Shown here: positions 1-8,034 of the stretch, piece after piece
Layout: every line of letters begins with the position of its first letter
Numbering within the stretch: position 1 is the stretch's first letter
Assembly (NCBI RefSeq): GCF_000374025.1
Contig: NZ_KB893184.1
Span: forward strand, 62,001-126,000
Direction of reading: 5' to 3'
From: Spirosoma panaciterrae DSM 21099
Lineage (GTDB): Bacteria > Bacteroidota > Bacteroidia > Cytophagales > Spirosomataceae
DNA length: 64,000 nucleotides
Notes under the pieces: model-generated
What the model was told of the DNA's origin: nothing
Seen by the model: the letters and a program-made list of their open reading frames with translations, nothing else
Databases searched by the model: none
Position numbers and translations under genes: made by a program

Positions 1-720
1 CTGAAGCTGAACATGAAGTTGTCGGATGTTGAGTTTCAGTCCGACAATACGAAGGCGACGTTCTATTATTCATCGGAAGAGCGGGTCGATTTCCGGGAGT
101 TGATTAAAATGCTCGCCAGCGAGTTCAAAGTACGTATCGAAATGCGCCAGATCAGCCTCCGTCAGGAAGCCGGTCGGCTTGGGGGAATTGGTTCCTGCGG
201 TCGCGAACTGTGCTGCTCGACCTGGCTCACGGATTTCAAAAACATTGCGACGTCGGCGGCCCGGTATCAAAACCTGTCATTGAACCCTGCTAAGCTATCG
301 GGTCAGTGTGGGCGGTTGAAGTGCTGTCTGAACTACGAACTGGATACGTACATGGATGCCCTACGCGATATTCCAACGATTGAAAAGCCGCTGGAAACGC
401 AAAAAGGGAGAGCATTCTTGCAGAAAACGGATATTTTCCGTAAGCTGATGTGGTTTGGCTATAGTGCCGAAAGTACCTGGCATGCCCTTCCTATCGACCG
501 TGTACTCGATATTGTTGAACTGAACAAAAATGGGATTATTCCCGAGTCGTTCGAGGTGCTGACGCCTATTACGGAGAAAGAACCCGTTACGGCGGCTGCT
601 CTTAATAGTGATTTGCAAAAACTGGATGCCAAATACACGGCCCGATCTGGCAAAAAGAAAAAGAAAAAGTCGAAAGGCACTGATAATCAAAAGCCAACGC
701 CAAACGGCAAAGCATCCTAA
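1..720 (+). CDS. ricT: RicT/YaaT-like PSP1-domain protein, 5' truncated by window
   Basis: The reading frame is open from base 1 (an internal ATG lies at 13), so the N-terminus is outside the window. The visible 239 residues contain the PSP1 region with its cysteine pattern, GSCGRELCCSTW followed by GQCGRLKCCLNYE, which is diagnostic of RicT/YaaT. The C-terminus is a low-complexity Lys-rich tail (KKKKKKSKG). In Bacillus, RicT is part of an Fe-S complex that affects RNase Y; the role in Bacteroidota is not settled. The gene ends in a strong hairpin that includes its stop codon. Family assignment is firm, function less so. Confidence 0.9.
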   Translation: MKLNMKLSDVEFQSDNTKATFYYSSEERVDFRELIKMLASEFKVRIEMRQISLRQEAGRLGGIGSCGRELCCSTWLTDFKNIATSAARYQNLSLNPAKLSGQCGRLKCCLNYELDTYMDALRDIPTIEKPLETQKGRAFLQKTDIFRKLMWFGYSAESTWHALPIDRVLDIVELNKNGIIPESFEVLTPITEKEPVTAAALNSDLQKLDAKYTARSGKKKKKKSKGTDNQKPTPNGKAS

Positions 721-764
721 AATGAAAAAACCAGCTTGTAGGGCTGGTTTTTTCATTTTAGGAT
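714..764. terminator. bidirectional hairpin between ricT and the M56 gene
   Basis: A 22-bp perfect inverted repeat (714-735 and 743-764) with a 7-nt loop. A-rich and T-rich arms give a U-run in either direction, and it lies between two convergent genes. It overlaps the ricT stop codon. Confidence 0.85.
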
Positions 765-774
765 AAGACAGTCT

Positions 775-1722
775 CTAGAAGTCTCCGGTGTAAAACGGAC
801 TAAAAACGTAATAAGTACTGTCACGTTTGGCTCGTTTGGGCGATGTATGAATATTTAGAACAAATCGGGAAAGAGGATTGTCGGGGCGCAGCCACTCTAG
901 GTAGGGCCGTTCTTTCGCATACAAGCGAGCTACTTCGCGAACATGAATGGTTTTTACATCCGCTGGTGTAGCGGGTAAGTTGTTGATGAATACGTCGACC
1001 GACTTGGCATATTCGTCGTAGAGACTTAAGTGCTCATTTTTGGTGCGTTCAACCAGCGCATTTTTATTGTGGAAGAAAGTGGCTTCCAATAATTGATTCA
1101 TGTTGAAGGAACGCGTCTCACCCAGCGGATTTTGCGAAATAGCGGCCGCCCGCAACAAACTAAAAAATTGTTCCCGTCGGTCGTTGTTTGGAATGCGTTG
1201 TGAGCTGGTTTGAATCATAATCTGATAAGGTTTGGCTTCCTGATCAGCCTCCGCAAAATTCTCCCATTGATGAATCACAAATAATTCGCTTACATAATCG
1301 GGCGATAGTTTTTGAAGAGCATCGACCGGAGCCTCTTTCCCATTAATATACACTGCCGACGAGTATTTATAATCCTCGGGCAAGACAAACCTATTCTCTT
1401 TAAGCTGTAGAATGACGGGTTTGCCTACTACGACTTCGGTACCAAATTTGTTATTGAACAAGGCCATATGGCGGTACCACGTCTGTTTATCTTCCAGATC
1501 GACCACTAAGCCCCGTGTCGGATTCGTAGCGGGTAATGTAGTTGGGTTAAGTACCTGCTCAGACCGGCTTTGTTTATGCCGACAGGCAAACGCCATAGCC
1601 CCCATCAGTAACACCCAAATCCCATACCGCCACCAGACAGAAGAGCCTGAGCGATGGCTATTCATCATAAGCACCCGTTCACGAAGTGATGGACCACTAA
1701 ATCGGTTCGTAAATGAATACAT
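775..1722 (-). pseudogene. C-terminal part of a split BlaR1/M56-type sensor
   Basis: This 315-residue frame starts with NRFSGPSLRERVLMMN, which resembles the segment that in Bacteroidota M56 proteins directly follows the peptidase domain. A hydrophobic stretch then follows (YGIWVLLMGAMAFAC) and a long soluble region that I do not recognise. The preceding frame (1784-2563) stops just before this point, so the two look like halves of one gene separated by a stop and a frame change. Alternatively it is a separate lipoprotein gene (an approximate lipobox, MAFAC) starting at 1722 or at the internal MMN. The split-gene reading fits better. Confidence 0.6.
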
Positions 1723-1783
1723 GGGTTTGTAAATCTTTAATGGTGTAAATTAGACGAGTTGCATGGCAAAGTCTGCTGAATTT

Positions 1784-2563
1784 CTATTGCCCGGAAGCGA
1801 GGCTAACTTTCAACAGATTATATTGATACGCTTTGGCATCGACGCCTTCGGCCAGTACTGTGCGGTCGGCGCTAAATTCCAGCGTTTGATGAATGAGGTG
1901 CCGAAATAAATAAGCTGCCGGATTGAACCAGAAAGCAATGCAAACCAGTTCAGCGCCGATCATGTCGAAGCTATGACGTTCCCGAACGTGTACCCGCTCA
2001 TGGCGTAAAATTTGATCCAGTTCGTTGTCGGTATGCTGAGCCGGATTCAGAACGACCCAGTTGAAAAATGAGAAGGGTGAGGTTACCTGCTCATTCGTAA
2101 CCAATGTAAACTGATCATAAGGCTCGTGGCTCGACTGGTTGATCAGTTTTCGGAGCGACAGCACTTGCAGACCAAATCGGAGGGCTAATATCAGGACGCC
2201 CAGTGTGTAAAGTAGCATTAAACCCAATTGCCAGGACCAGACAAAGGGCCGGGGTAAGTGTTGAAAAGCCTGATACGTTTTTTGGTTTGGAAAGGTAATG
2301 GTTACGTCGGGTTCGGTAGCTGATGAATTTGGCAGAACCTTCGGCACAATAATCTGGGCTGTTTTGTGCATAACCGTCCGTACACGCTGAGGGCGCCAGT
2401 CGGGTAATTCGAGTATGGGAAGAATCAGAGCCCCTGCCAGACCCGTCCATAGCGCCAGCCGATTTGCCTTGAAAAACGTTTCACGGCGGAGCAAAACGAA
2501 GTAAGCAAGGCTCACGACAGCCAAAAGGCCATTGGCCAGTACGACGTAGCGAAGAGTTTCCAT
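1784..2563 (-). pseudogene. N-terminal part of BlaR1/M56 family metallopeptidase sensor
   Basis: About 259 residues with N-terminal membrane helices, a third helix (LGLMLLYTLGVLILAL) and the M56 zinc motif HERVH, followed by EFSADRTVLAEGVDAKAYQ. In this family the protein senses a signal (beta-lactams in BlaR1/MecR1) and inactivates the neighbouring BlaI-type repressor. ATG at 2563 is preferred over the upstream in-frame TTG at 2578. The frame stops at ...VSLASGQ, where family members normally continue; that continuation is found in another frame at 775-1722. The sensor may therefore be broken, which would leave the repressor uncoupled. Confidence 0.75.
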
Positions 2564-2662
2564 CTTATTACGAGTCAAGGGCAGTCAAGTTGGTTAAGGG
2601 GTGCCAAGAATGGTCAGAAGGGGTAGTGCTGCCACGCCTGACTAGTTCCCAACAACCCCTGG

Positions 2663-3022
2663 CTATTTTTTTTCGATCATTGCCAGGATTTCGCGAAGCT
2701 CGTCGGCCGAAATTTTTTCATTCTTGGCAAAGTAGCTGACCAGATTCTTGTATGAATTATCAAAATATTCGTCAACTACTTTTTTCAAAACGAACCGATT
2801 TTGATACGCTTCCTTGCTAATAATCGGATAGTATTCGTGCGTATTTCCATAGGCTCGATGGCCTACATAGCCTTTTTCTTCCAAATTACGGACAATGGTC
2901 GATACCGTGTTGTAATGAAGCGGAGGGTCCGTAAACTGCGGAACCATATCTTTTACATACGCTTGCTCCATTTTCCAGAGCACCTGCATCACTTCTTCTT
3001 CTTTGGCTGTTAGCTTTTCCAT
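2663..3022 (-). CDS. BlaI/MecI/CopY family transcriptional repressor
   Basis: 119 residues with a winged-helix DNA-binding domain (MEKLTAKEEEVMQVLWKM, then HYNTVSTIVRNLEEKGYV) and a C-terminal dimerisation helix bundle. Family members repress their own operon by binding TACA/ACTA-type dyads and are cleaved after signalling by an M56 sensor, here the downstream broken gene. The promoter is seen clearly: TTTG at 3054-3057 and TAGCTTTG at 3027-3034 on the minus strand, spaced 19 bp. It is overlain by an inverted repeat that is probably the operator. The -7 element ends only 5 nt before the ATG, so the transcript should be leaderless or nearly so. Confidence 0.9.
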   Translation of the reverse strand: MEKLTAKEEEVMQVLWKMEQAYVKDMVPQFTDPPLHYNTVSTIVRNLEEKGYVGHRAYGNTHEYYPIISKEAYQNRFVLKKVVDEYFDNSYKNLVSYFAKNEKISADELREILAMIEKK

Positions 3023-3026
3023 AAAG

Positions 3027-3111
3027 CAAAGCTAAAACTATTTTTATCGTTTGCAAACTAGTTCAATAGTTTTTTGCTATTTGAAAAGCCAGCCAGCCCG
3101 TCGTAGTTTTG
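3027..3111. promoter_or_regulatory. divergent blaI/gldH promoters with probable BlaI operator
   Basis: Minus-strand promoter: TTTG 3054-3057, TAGCTTTG 3027-3034, spacer 19. Plus-strand promoter: TTTG 3080-3083, TAGTTTTG 3104-3111, spacer 20. An inverted repeat AAAACTATT (3034-3042) / AATAGTTTT (3065-3073) with a central palindrome AACTAGTT (3056-3063) covers the blaI promoter. Its ACTA/TAGT half-sites resemble BlaI-family operators; BlaI binding is inferred. Confidence 0.75.
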
Positions 3112-3129
3112 TGTATTATTTCTGGAAAT

Positions 3130-3612
3130 ATGAAGCAATTAAGTTTGGGGCTGCTCATGGTCTTATTGACCATCGGCTGCGATACAAATGCCGTTTATAA
3201 AGAATATACCGATATCGATGAGGGGAAATGGTATATCAAGAATGCACCATCGTTTACCTTCGAGATTACCGATGCCACTATACCGTACAATATTTATTAC
3301 AACCTGCGTAACAGCTTGTCGTATGGATACTACAATTTGTATCTGACCCGCTACCTGCGCGATGCCAGTGGAAAGGAAATTGAATCGAGATTGGACGAAC
3401 TGATTTTAATGGACCCCAAAACAGGCAAGCCCAACGGCGATGGACTGGGCGACCTGTTCGATCATAAATTTCTAATGAAGCGCAATTATCGTTTTCCAAA
3501 GCCCGGAAAATATACCATGCAGATTCGGCAGTATATGCGTCAGGACCCTTTGCTAAATATTTTGAGTGTGGGTATTACCGTTGAAAAAGCCATTCCTCCG
3601 TCATCTCACTAA
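3130..3612 (+). CDS. gldH: GldH, gliding motility lipoprotein
   Basis: 160 residues. It starts with a lipoprotein signal (MKQLSLGLLMVLLTIGC) and the GldH core: EYTDIDEGKWYIKNAPSF, the conserved YNIYYNLRNS, and SYGYYNLYLTRYL. GldH is an outer-membrane lipoprotein required for gliding in Flavobacterium johnsoniae and is linked to the type IX secretion/gliding machinery. An upstream in-frame ATG at 3109 is rejected because it lies inside the -7 promoter element; ATG at 3130 is preferred. Species that do not visibly glide also keep gld genes for secretion. The large type IX cargo proteases at 26-33 kb fit with this. Confidence 0.88.
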   Translation: MKQLSLGLLMVLLTIGCDTNAVYKEYTDIDEGKWYIKNAPSFTFEITDATIPYNIYYNLRNSLSYGYYNLYLTRYLRDASGKEIESRLDELILMDPKTGKPNGDGLGDLFDHKFLMKRNYRFPKPGKYTMQIRQYMRQDPLLNILSVGITVEKAIPPSSH

Positions 3613-3682
3613 GTGTTGATCTGGCCTGCACTTTACCCAGAACGTTGCTTCATTCTACTATGAGTTGACAAAACACGACCGA

Positions 3683-4321
3683 ATGCTACTTCATTTAATC
3701 CGGAAAAACTGGCTCTTTTTTCTGCCCTACGCGATCATATTGGCGATTGTAGGGGTACTGCAACTGATGTACTCGCAGGAGCTACTTATGCAATGGGTCA
3801 ACACCCGCAATAGTCCGCTCGCCGACCAAGTGTTTCCATACGTCACCTACCTGGGCGATGGAGCCACTTATGTAATTGTATGTCTTCTGCTGGCGATTTT
3901 CAACTGGCGTATCGGGTTGATGGAGTTCGCCAGCTTTGTGTTGTCTTCGCTTACGTCAGAATTTCTGAAGAAAGTTGTCTTCAATGGATCGCCCCGCCCA
4001 CTAAAATATTTTGAGCATTCTACCTTTCAGTACCACATCATTAAAGGGCTCGATATTCACAGTTATAATAGCTTTCCGTCGGGTCACACCATCTCGGCCT
4101 TCGCGATGTTTAGCCTGATGGCTTTTCTGTATCCCCGCAAAGACATGGGCTGGATTTTCCTGTTTCTGGCCGTTCTGACGGGCTTTTCACGCGTGTATCT
4201 GTTTCAGCATTTTGTTGAAGATGTATATGCGGGTTCGGTTATTGGAACGGTTTCTTCGGTAATAATTTATTTATTTATGCGCCGATGGGTAATGAAAGAA
4301 CCAAAATTTAAGAGCAACTAG
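3683..4321 (+). CDS. PAP2 family membrane phosphatase
   Basis: About 212 residues with several membrane helices. The three-part PAP2 phosphatase signature is present: a Lys followed by SPRP, then PSGH, then SRVYLFQH with a following Asp in VEDVYAG. Likely substrates are membrane lipid phosphates or undecaprenyl pyrophosphate; the sequence does not decide. The Lys-to-Arg spacing of the first motif is seven residues, against the usual six. ATG at 3683 is chosen over the in-frame TTG at 3665. It follows gldH on the same strand with a gap of about 70 bp. Confidence 0.85.
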   Translation: MLLHLIRKNWLFFLPYAIILAIVGVLQLMYSQELLMQWVNTRNSPLADQVFPYVTYLGDGATYVIVCLLLAIFNWRIGLMEFASFVLSSLTSEFLKKVVFNGSPRPLKYFEHSTFQYHIIKGLDIHSYNSFPSGHTISAFAMFSLMAFLYPRKDMGWIFLFLAVLTGFSRVYLFQHFVEDVYAGSVIGTVSSVIIYLFMRRWVMKEPKFKSN

Positions 4322-4334
4322 CAGCGCTTTTATC

Positions 4335-4342
4335 TACCTTTG
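4335..4342 (+). promoter_or_regulatory. -7 promoter element for the purF-like gene
   Basis: TACCTTTG matches the Bacteroidota TAnnTTTG element 95 bp before the chosen start. No clear TTTG is seen at -33. Confidence 0.5.
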
Positions 4343-4436
4343 TTTAAGACTCCGCCGAACCATTGTCGACGTGGAGTCGTTACTGCATAAGTACTTCATT
4401 ACTGACGAGAACCAACGTGCTTCGACACTCTCTCTC

Positions 4437-6329
4437 ATGAGCGACGCCATCAAACATGAGTGCGGAATAGCCCTGATTCGGCTCCGCAAACCCTATCAAT
4501 ATTACATCGATAAGTACGGAACCCCTCTGTACGCAGCCAACAAGCTTTATCTGCTGATGGAAAAGCAGGTAAACCGAGGCCAGGATGGAGCCGGAATTGC
4601 GAACATCAAGCTCGATGTACCAGCCGGTCACCGGTATATCAGCCGATACCGCTCTGTCGATCAGCGCCCTGTAACGGACATCTTTGAGAAGGTCAATAAG
4701 AAGTTCAGAAAGGCACTGAAAGGCAACAAGCATAAAGCCAAAGATGCCAAATGGCTTCAGGAAAACATTGCCTTTACGGGTGAGGTCTGGATGGGCCACC
4801 TGCGCTACGGAACCCACGGGGCCAATGAAATTGAAAATTGCCATCCTATGCTTCGCCAAAACAACTGGCGGAGCCGAAATCTGGTTGTGGCGGGCAATTT
4901 CAATATGACGAACGTAGATGAGCTGTTCGATAAGCTCGTTTCGTTGGGCCAGCATCCGAAGGATAAGGTCGATACCGTTACGGTAATGGAAAAAATCGGC
5001 CACTTCCTGGATGAGGAAAATCAGCGCGTGTTTGATCGGTTTAAGGGAATTTACGAAAACCCAGACCTTTCTGATATCATTGAGGACAACATGGACCTCC
5101 AGCGCGTACTCCACCGCTCGTGCCGTGATTTTGATGGCGGTTATGCTATGGTGGGTATGACTGGGTACGGGGCTGCTTTTGTGGCGCGTGACCCTGCTGG
5201 TATTCGTCCGGCTTACTATTATGCCGACGACGAAATAGTGGTTGTGGCTTCGGAAAAACCAGCCATCAAAGCCGCCTTCAATGCTGAATATAGTGCCATT
5301 AAGGAAGTACAACCTGGGCATGCGCTTATCATTGATAAATATGGTGAGTATGCCGAGCAGCAGTTTGTAGAGCCTGTCGAGAAGAAATCCTGTAGTTTCG
5401 AGCGTATTTATTTTTCACGCGCTACCGATCCCGATATTTACAATGAGCGGAAATCACTTGGTAAACTCCTGATTCCGCAGATTCTGAAGGAAGTCGATTA
5501 CGATCTCGAAAATACCGTCTTCTCCTACATTCCAAACACGGCCGAAACGGCATTCTTTGGCATGGTGGAAGGGCTGGAAGAGTACCTCTATAAGCAACGT
5601 AAAAAAGCCATTATGGAGGGCATCCTTTTCGAAGAAGAATTAGATCGTGTCTTATCGTTCCGTCCACGCATTGAGAAGCTAGTGGCGAAGGATGTTAAGC
5701 TTCGTACCTTTATTACCGACGATTCGCAGCGCGACGATATGGTGGCGCATGTGTACGATACAACCTTTGAAGTGATTAAGAAGGGGAAAGACAACGTCGT
5801 AGTTGTCGATGATTCGATTGTTCGCGGAACTACGCTTGAAAAAAGTATCCTGCGCATGCTGGATCGGCTTGGCCCTAAAAAGATCATTATTGTTTCGTCG
5901 GCCCCACAGATACGTTTTCCCGACTGTTACGGCATTGATATGTCGAAGTTCAGGGAATTTATTGCCTTCCGGGCTGCTCTTGAACTCCTGCGGGATCGCG
6001 GCCAGGATTACCTGTTGGATGAAGTGTACGCCCAGTGTGTAGCCGCTATTGAATCGGGCAATGCCAGTCAGCAAAACTATGTGAAGGCTATTTTCGACCC
6101 ATTTACCCATGAGGAGATTTCCAAGAAAGTGGCAGAGATCGTTACGCCTAATGACTTGCAGGCCGAAGTAGCGGTGGTGTATCAAACTGTCGAAAATCTA
6201 CATAAAGCCTGCCCCAACCATTCGGGCGATTGGTATTTCACGGGTAACTACCCAACTCCTGGTGGCAATAACGTTGTCAATAAGGCCTTCGTTAATTTTA
6301 TGGAAGGTAAATTGGTAAGAGCTTACTAA
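4437..6329 (+). CDS. Amidophosphoribosyltransferase (PurF) paralogue
   Basis: 630 residues from the ATG at 4437 (MSDAIKHECGIALIRL); an in-frame GTG at 4371 would add 22 unlike residues. The N-terminus is a class II glutamine amidotransferase domain: Cys in HECGIAL, then RGQDGAGI, GHLRYGTHG and GNFNMTN. The C-terminus is a phosphoribosyltransferase domain with the PRPP loop VVVVDDSIVRGTTL. PurF makes phosphoribosylamine from PRPP and glutamine in purine synthesis. At 630 residues it is longer than classical PurF (about 470-500) and belongs to a longer form common in Bacteroidota alongside a normal PurF. Whether it is the main purine enzyme cannot be told here. Confidence 0.82.
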   Translation: MSDAIKHECGIALIRLRKPYQYYIDKYGTPLYAANKLYLLMEKQVNRGQDGAGIANIKLDVPAGHRYISRYRSVDQRPVTDIFEKVNKKFRKALKGNKHKAKDAKWLQENIAFTGEVWMGHLRYGTHGANEIENCHPMLRQNNWRSRNLVVAGNFNMTNVDELFDKLVSLGQHPKDKVDTVTVMEKIGHFLDEENQRVFDRFKGIYENPDLSDIIEDNMDLQRVLHRSCRDFDGGYAMVGMTGYGAAFVARDPAGIRPAYYYADDEIVVVASEKPAIKAAFNAEYSAIKEVQPGHALIIDKYGEYAEQQFVEPVEKKSCSFERIYFSRATDPDIYNERKSLGKLLIPQILKEVDYDLENTVFSYIPNTAETAFFGMVEGLEEYLYKQRKKAIMEGILFEEELDRVLSFRPRIEKLVAKDVKLRTFITDDSQRDDMVAHVYDTTFEVIKKGKDNVVVVDDSIVRGTTLEKSILRMLDRLGPKKIIIVSSAPQIRFPDCYGIDMSKFREFIAFRAALELLRDRGQDYLLDEVYAQCVAAIESGNASQQNYVKAIFDPFTHEEISKKVAEIVTPNDLQAEVAVVYQTVENLHKACPNHSGDWYFTGNYPTPGGNNVVNKAFVNFMEGKLVRAY

Positions 6330-6335
6330 CAAAGG

Positions 6336-6404
6336 AATAAAAAGGAGAGGGGAAGGAGAGGATAACACAGCGCTATCCTTTTTTTCCCCTCTCCTTTTTT
6401 ATTA
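6336..6404. terminator. hairpin between convergent genes
   Basis: Inverted repeat of about 17 bp (6336-6352 and 6386-6404) built on AAAAAGGAGAGGGG and its complement, with T-runs on both sides. It reaches into the stop codon of the next minus-strand gene. Confidence 0.8.
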
Positions 6405-7820
6405 GTTATTTGACTTCGACCACGCCAGGGCATTCACATTGGCGCCAATCTTTTTGCCTTCTGTCAGCCCGGTTTCGTTATCCTGACGCGTATGAATATT
6501 GCCGTAGAAACGAGAATCGGCTGATTCTTGAGCGGCCTGTACAAATGAGGTAAACGAACGGGCTTTAAATTCAACATTACGCTGGGCATCTTTCGCCCTT
6601 CCCACGTGTGAATTGTCTGTAAAGGCAAAGTTCTCTCCAAAAAGTGCTGTCAGTACCGTAGCCGATGCCGACGATTGAGTGGCATGGCCCGATGGGTAGC
6701 CGGGAAAAGGCGGAGCAGGCCAGAAAGGTACCCATTTAGGATCAATGGTAAGGCGGACGTAGGTATAAGGTCGTAGGTTATTATACGTGTATTTGCAGCG
6801 CCAGCACAGTATAAAGGCATCGGCTACCGAAATCCCGGTTCGGGCAAACGTTTCAGCCGCCTTTGCCAGGTCTGCTTTGGCAGTGCTTACGGCAATGCGG
6901 GCAATGCTATACGAATGTCCGGGAGGAGTAAATGTTTCGGCTGGATTATCGGCCCACCATACGGCTATTTCTTTTTCCGTCTGGGTCAAATTTTGTGATT
7001 TGGTGTAAACATCGAAATACTGTCCGAATATAGCTGATTTAACATCCGTCGAATAGGGTAGGGGCTTCGGCATGGGCAAGTCATTATTCGCTTTCACAAA
7101 CGTCCGAACCTGACCCCAATACGGCTGCATCGGAATCTTCTGGCCGTTTTCGGTGGGTTGCCACATACCTGGGCCAGTTGGTACGACATAGCTTGCCGGA
7201 AAATTGCGGGTGTAGCCTTCATGACCACCGTCGGTTTTTGACCACTCGAAGATAGCGTCGGCAATTTTCTTCCCAAACGCAATTGATCGCTGATTGACGG
7301 CATCATCCGTCTCTTTATTCGCATTGAGGTTGATGGTTTCCAGCGAATCGATCAACGCTTTGTTCGCAGCACTGGTGGTAGGGTATAAACTGCGTAGAAT
7401 AGAGGCTTCAGCGGCATTGGCACTCAAAGCCCAGTTATATGTTTTGCCTGATTCGACCTGGGGCAACGTGGCTAAGCCCTGAAGCTGGCCAGCTAACGAT
7501 TTGCGATTGGCAATACCCGGTACCACCGCTTCATACATGGTTACCCCAGCGTATCCATACGCGCGTGACGCAACGGGTGGCGTAAAGCCAGCAGTCGACT
7601 TAGTTAATTTCAGTTGTAAAGCTGCCCATGTAGTAGCTACATCATTGGTATACTCAGTGGCAGGCTTACCAGCGCCCAATGTTGGCTGTACGTCGTCAGT
7701 AGGTTGTTTCCGGCAAGCCTGAAATAAAGCTAGTAGCAGAAGCATCGTTAGAAAAGCCCTGCCAGGTCTGGGTAATTGGGCCGAAGCCTTGTAACGTGTC
7801 GAACGGAAACCTGTATGCAT
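6402..7820 (-). CDS. Vanadium-dependent haloperoxidase/PAP2-like lipoprotein
   Basis: 472 residues with an N-terminal hydrophobic segment ending in a lipobox-like FQAC, so probably an exported lipoprotein. The C-terminal half carries the vanadate/phosphate-binding set shared by vanadium haloperoxidases and PAP2 phosphatases: KYTYNNLRP (K-x6-RP), GYPSGHATQ, and SRFYGNIHTRQD (SR-x5-H-x3-D). All binding residues appear intact. Whether it halogenates or dephosphorylates is not shown by sequence. It is a single minus-strand gene between two plus-strand genes. Confidence 0.8.
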   Translation of the reverse strand: MHTGFRSTRYKASAQLPRPGRAFLTMLLLLALFQACRKQPTDDVQPTLGAGKPATEYTNDVATTWAALQLKLTKSTAGFTPPVASRAYGYAGVTMYEAVVPGIANRKSLAGQLQGLATLPQVESGKTYNWALSANAAEASILRSLYPTTSAANKALIDSLETINLNANKETDDAVNQRSIAFGKKIADAIFEWSKTDGGHEGYTRNFPASYVVPTGPGMWQPTENGQKIPMQPYWGQVRTFVKANNDLPMPKPLPYSTDVKSAIFGQYFDVYTKSQNLTQTEKEIAVWWADNPAETFTPPGHSYSIARIAVSTAKADLAKAAETFARTGISVADAFILCWRCKYTYNNLRPYTYVRLTIDPKWVPFWPAPPFPGYPSGHATQSSASATVLTALFGENFAFTDNSHVGRAKDAQRNVEFKARSFTSFVQAAQESADSRFYGNIHTRQDNETGLTEGKKIGANVNALAWSKSNN

Positions 7821-7932
7821 ACAATTGACGGAGTAAAAGTGGGCCTTGTATCAAATAGTTGTCTGATTATCAGTCGTAGTGTATACAAAAATATTGCCAA
7901 ACTTCCCCATCGGGCGTGGGGCTGGTATTGAC

Positions 7933-8002
7933 CAATCGAAAGTGGATGAACGCTATTTTCGTTGTCCCAATCAAAAGTGGATGAACCCTACTTTCGTTGT
8001 AC
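7933..8002 (+). repeat. 35-bp tandem duplication upstream of dnaG
   Basis: Two adjacent copies, 7933-7967 and 7968-8002, identical at 31 of 35 positions. Each contains GTGGATGAAC and ends in TTTCGTTGT, and each holds a weak internal inverted repeat (GAAAG ... CTTTC in copy 2). The second copy runs into the likely dnaG -7 element TACCTTTG at 8000-8007, so the repeat may be a duplicated regulatory site. Confidence 0.75.
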
Positions 8003-8034
8003 CTTTGATAAGCTGAATAAACCAAGCTTACTCA

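Noticed and set aside
4380..6185. Long minus-strand ORFs (313 and 168 residues) inside the purF-like gene
   Set aside because: They lie antisense to clear PurF motifs and their translations match nothing; shadow frames of biased codon use.
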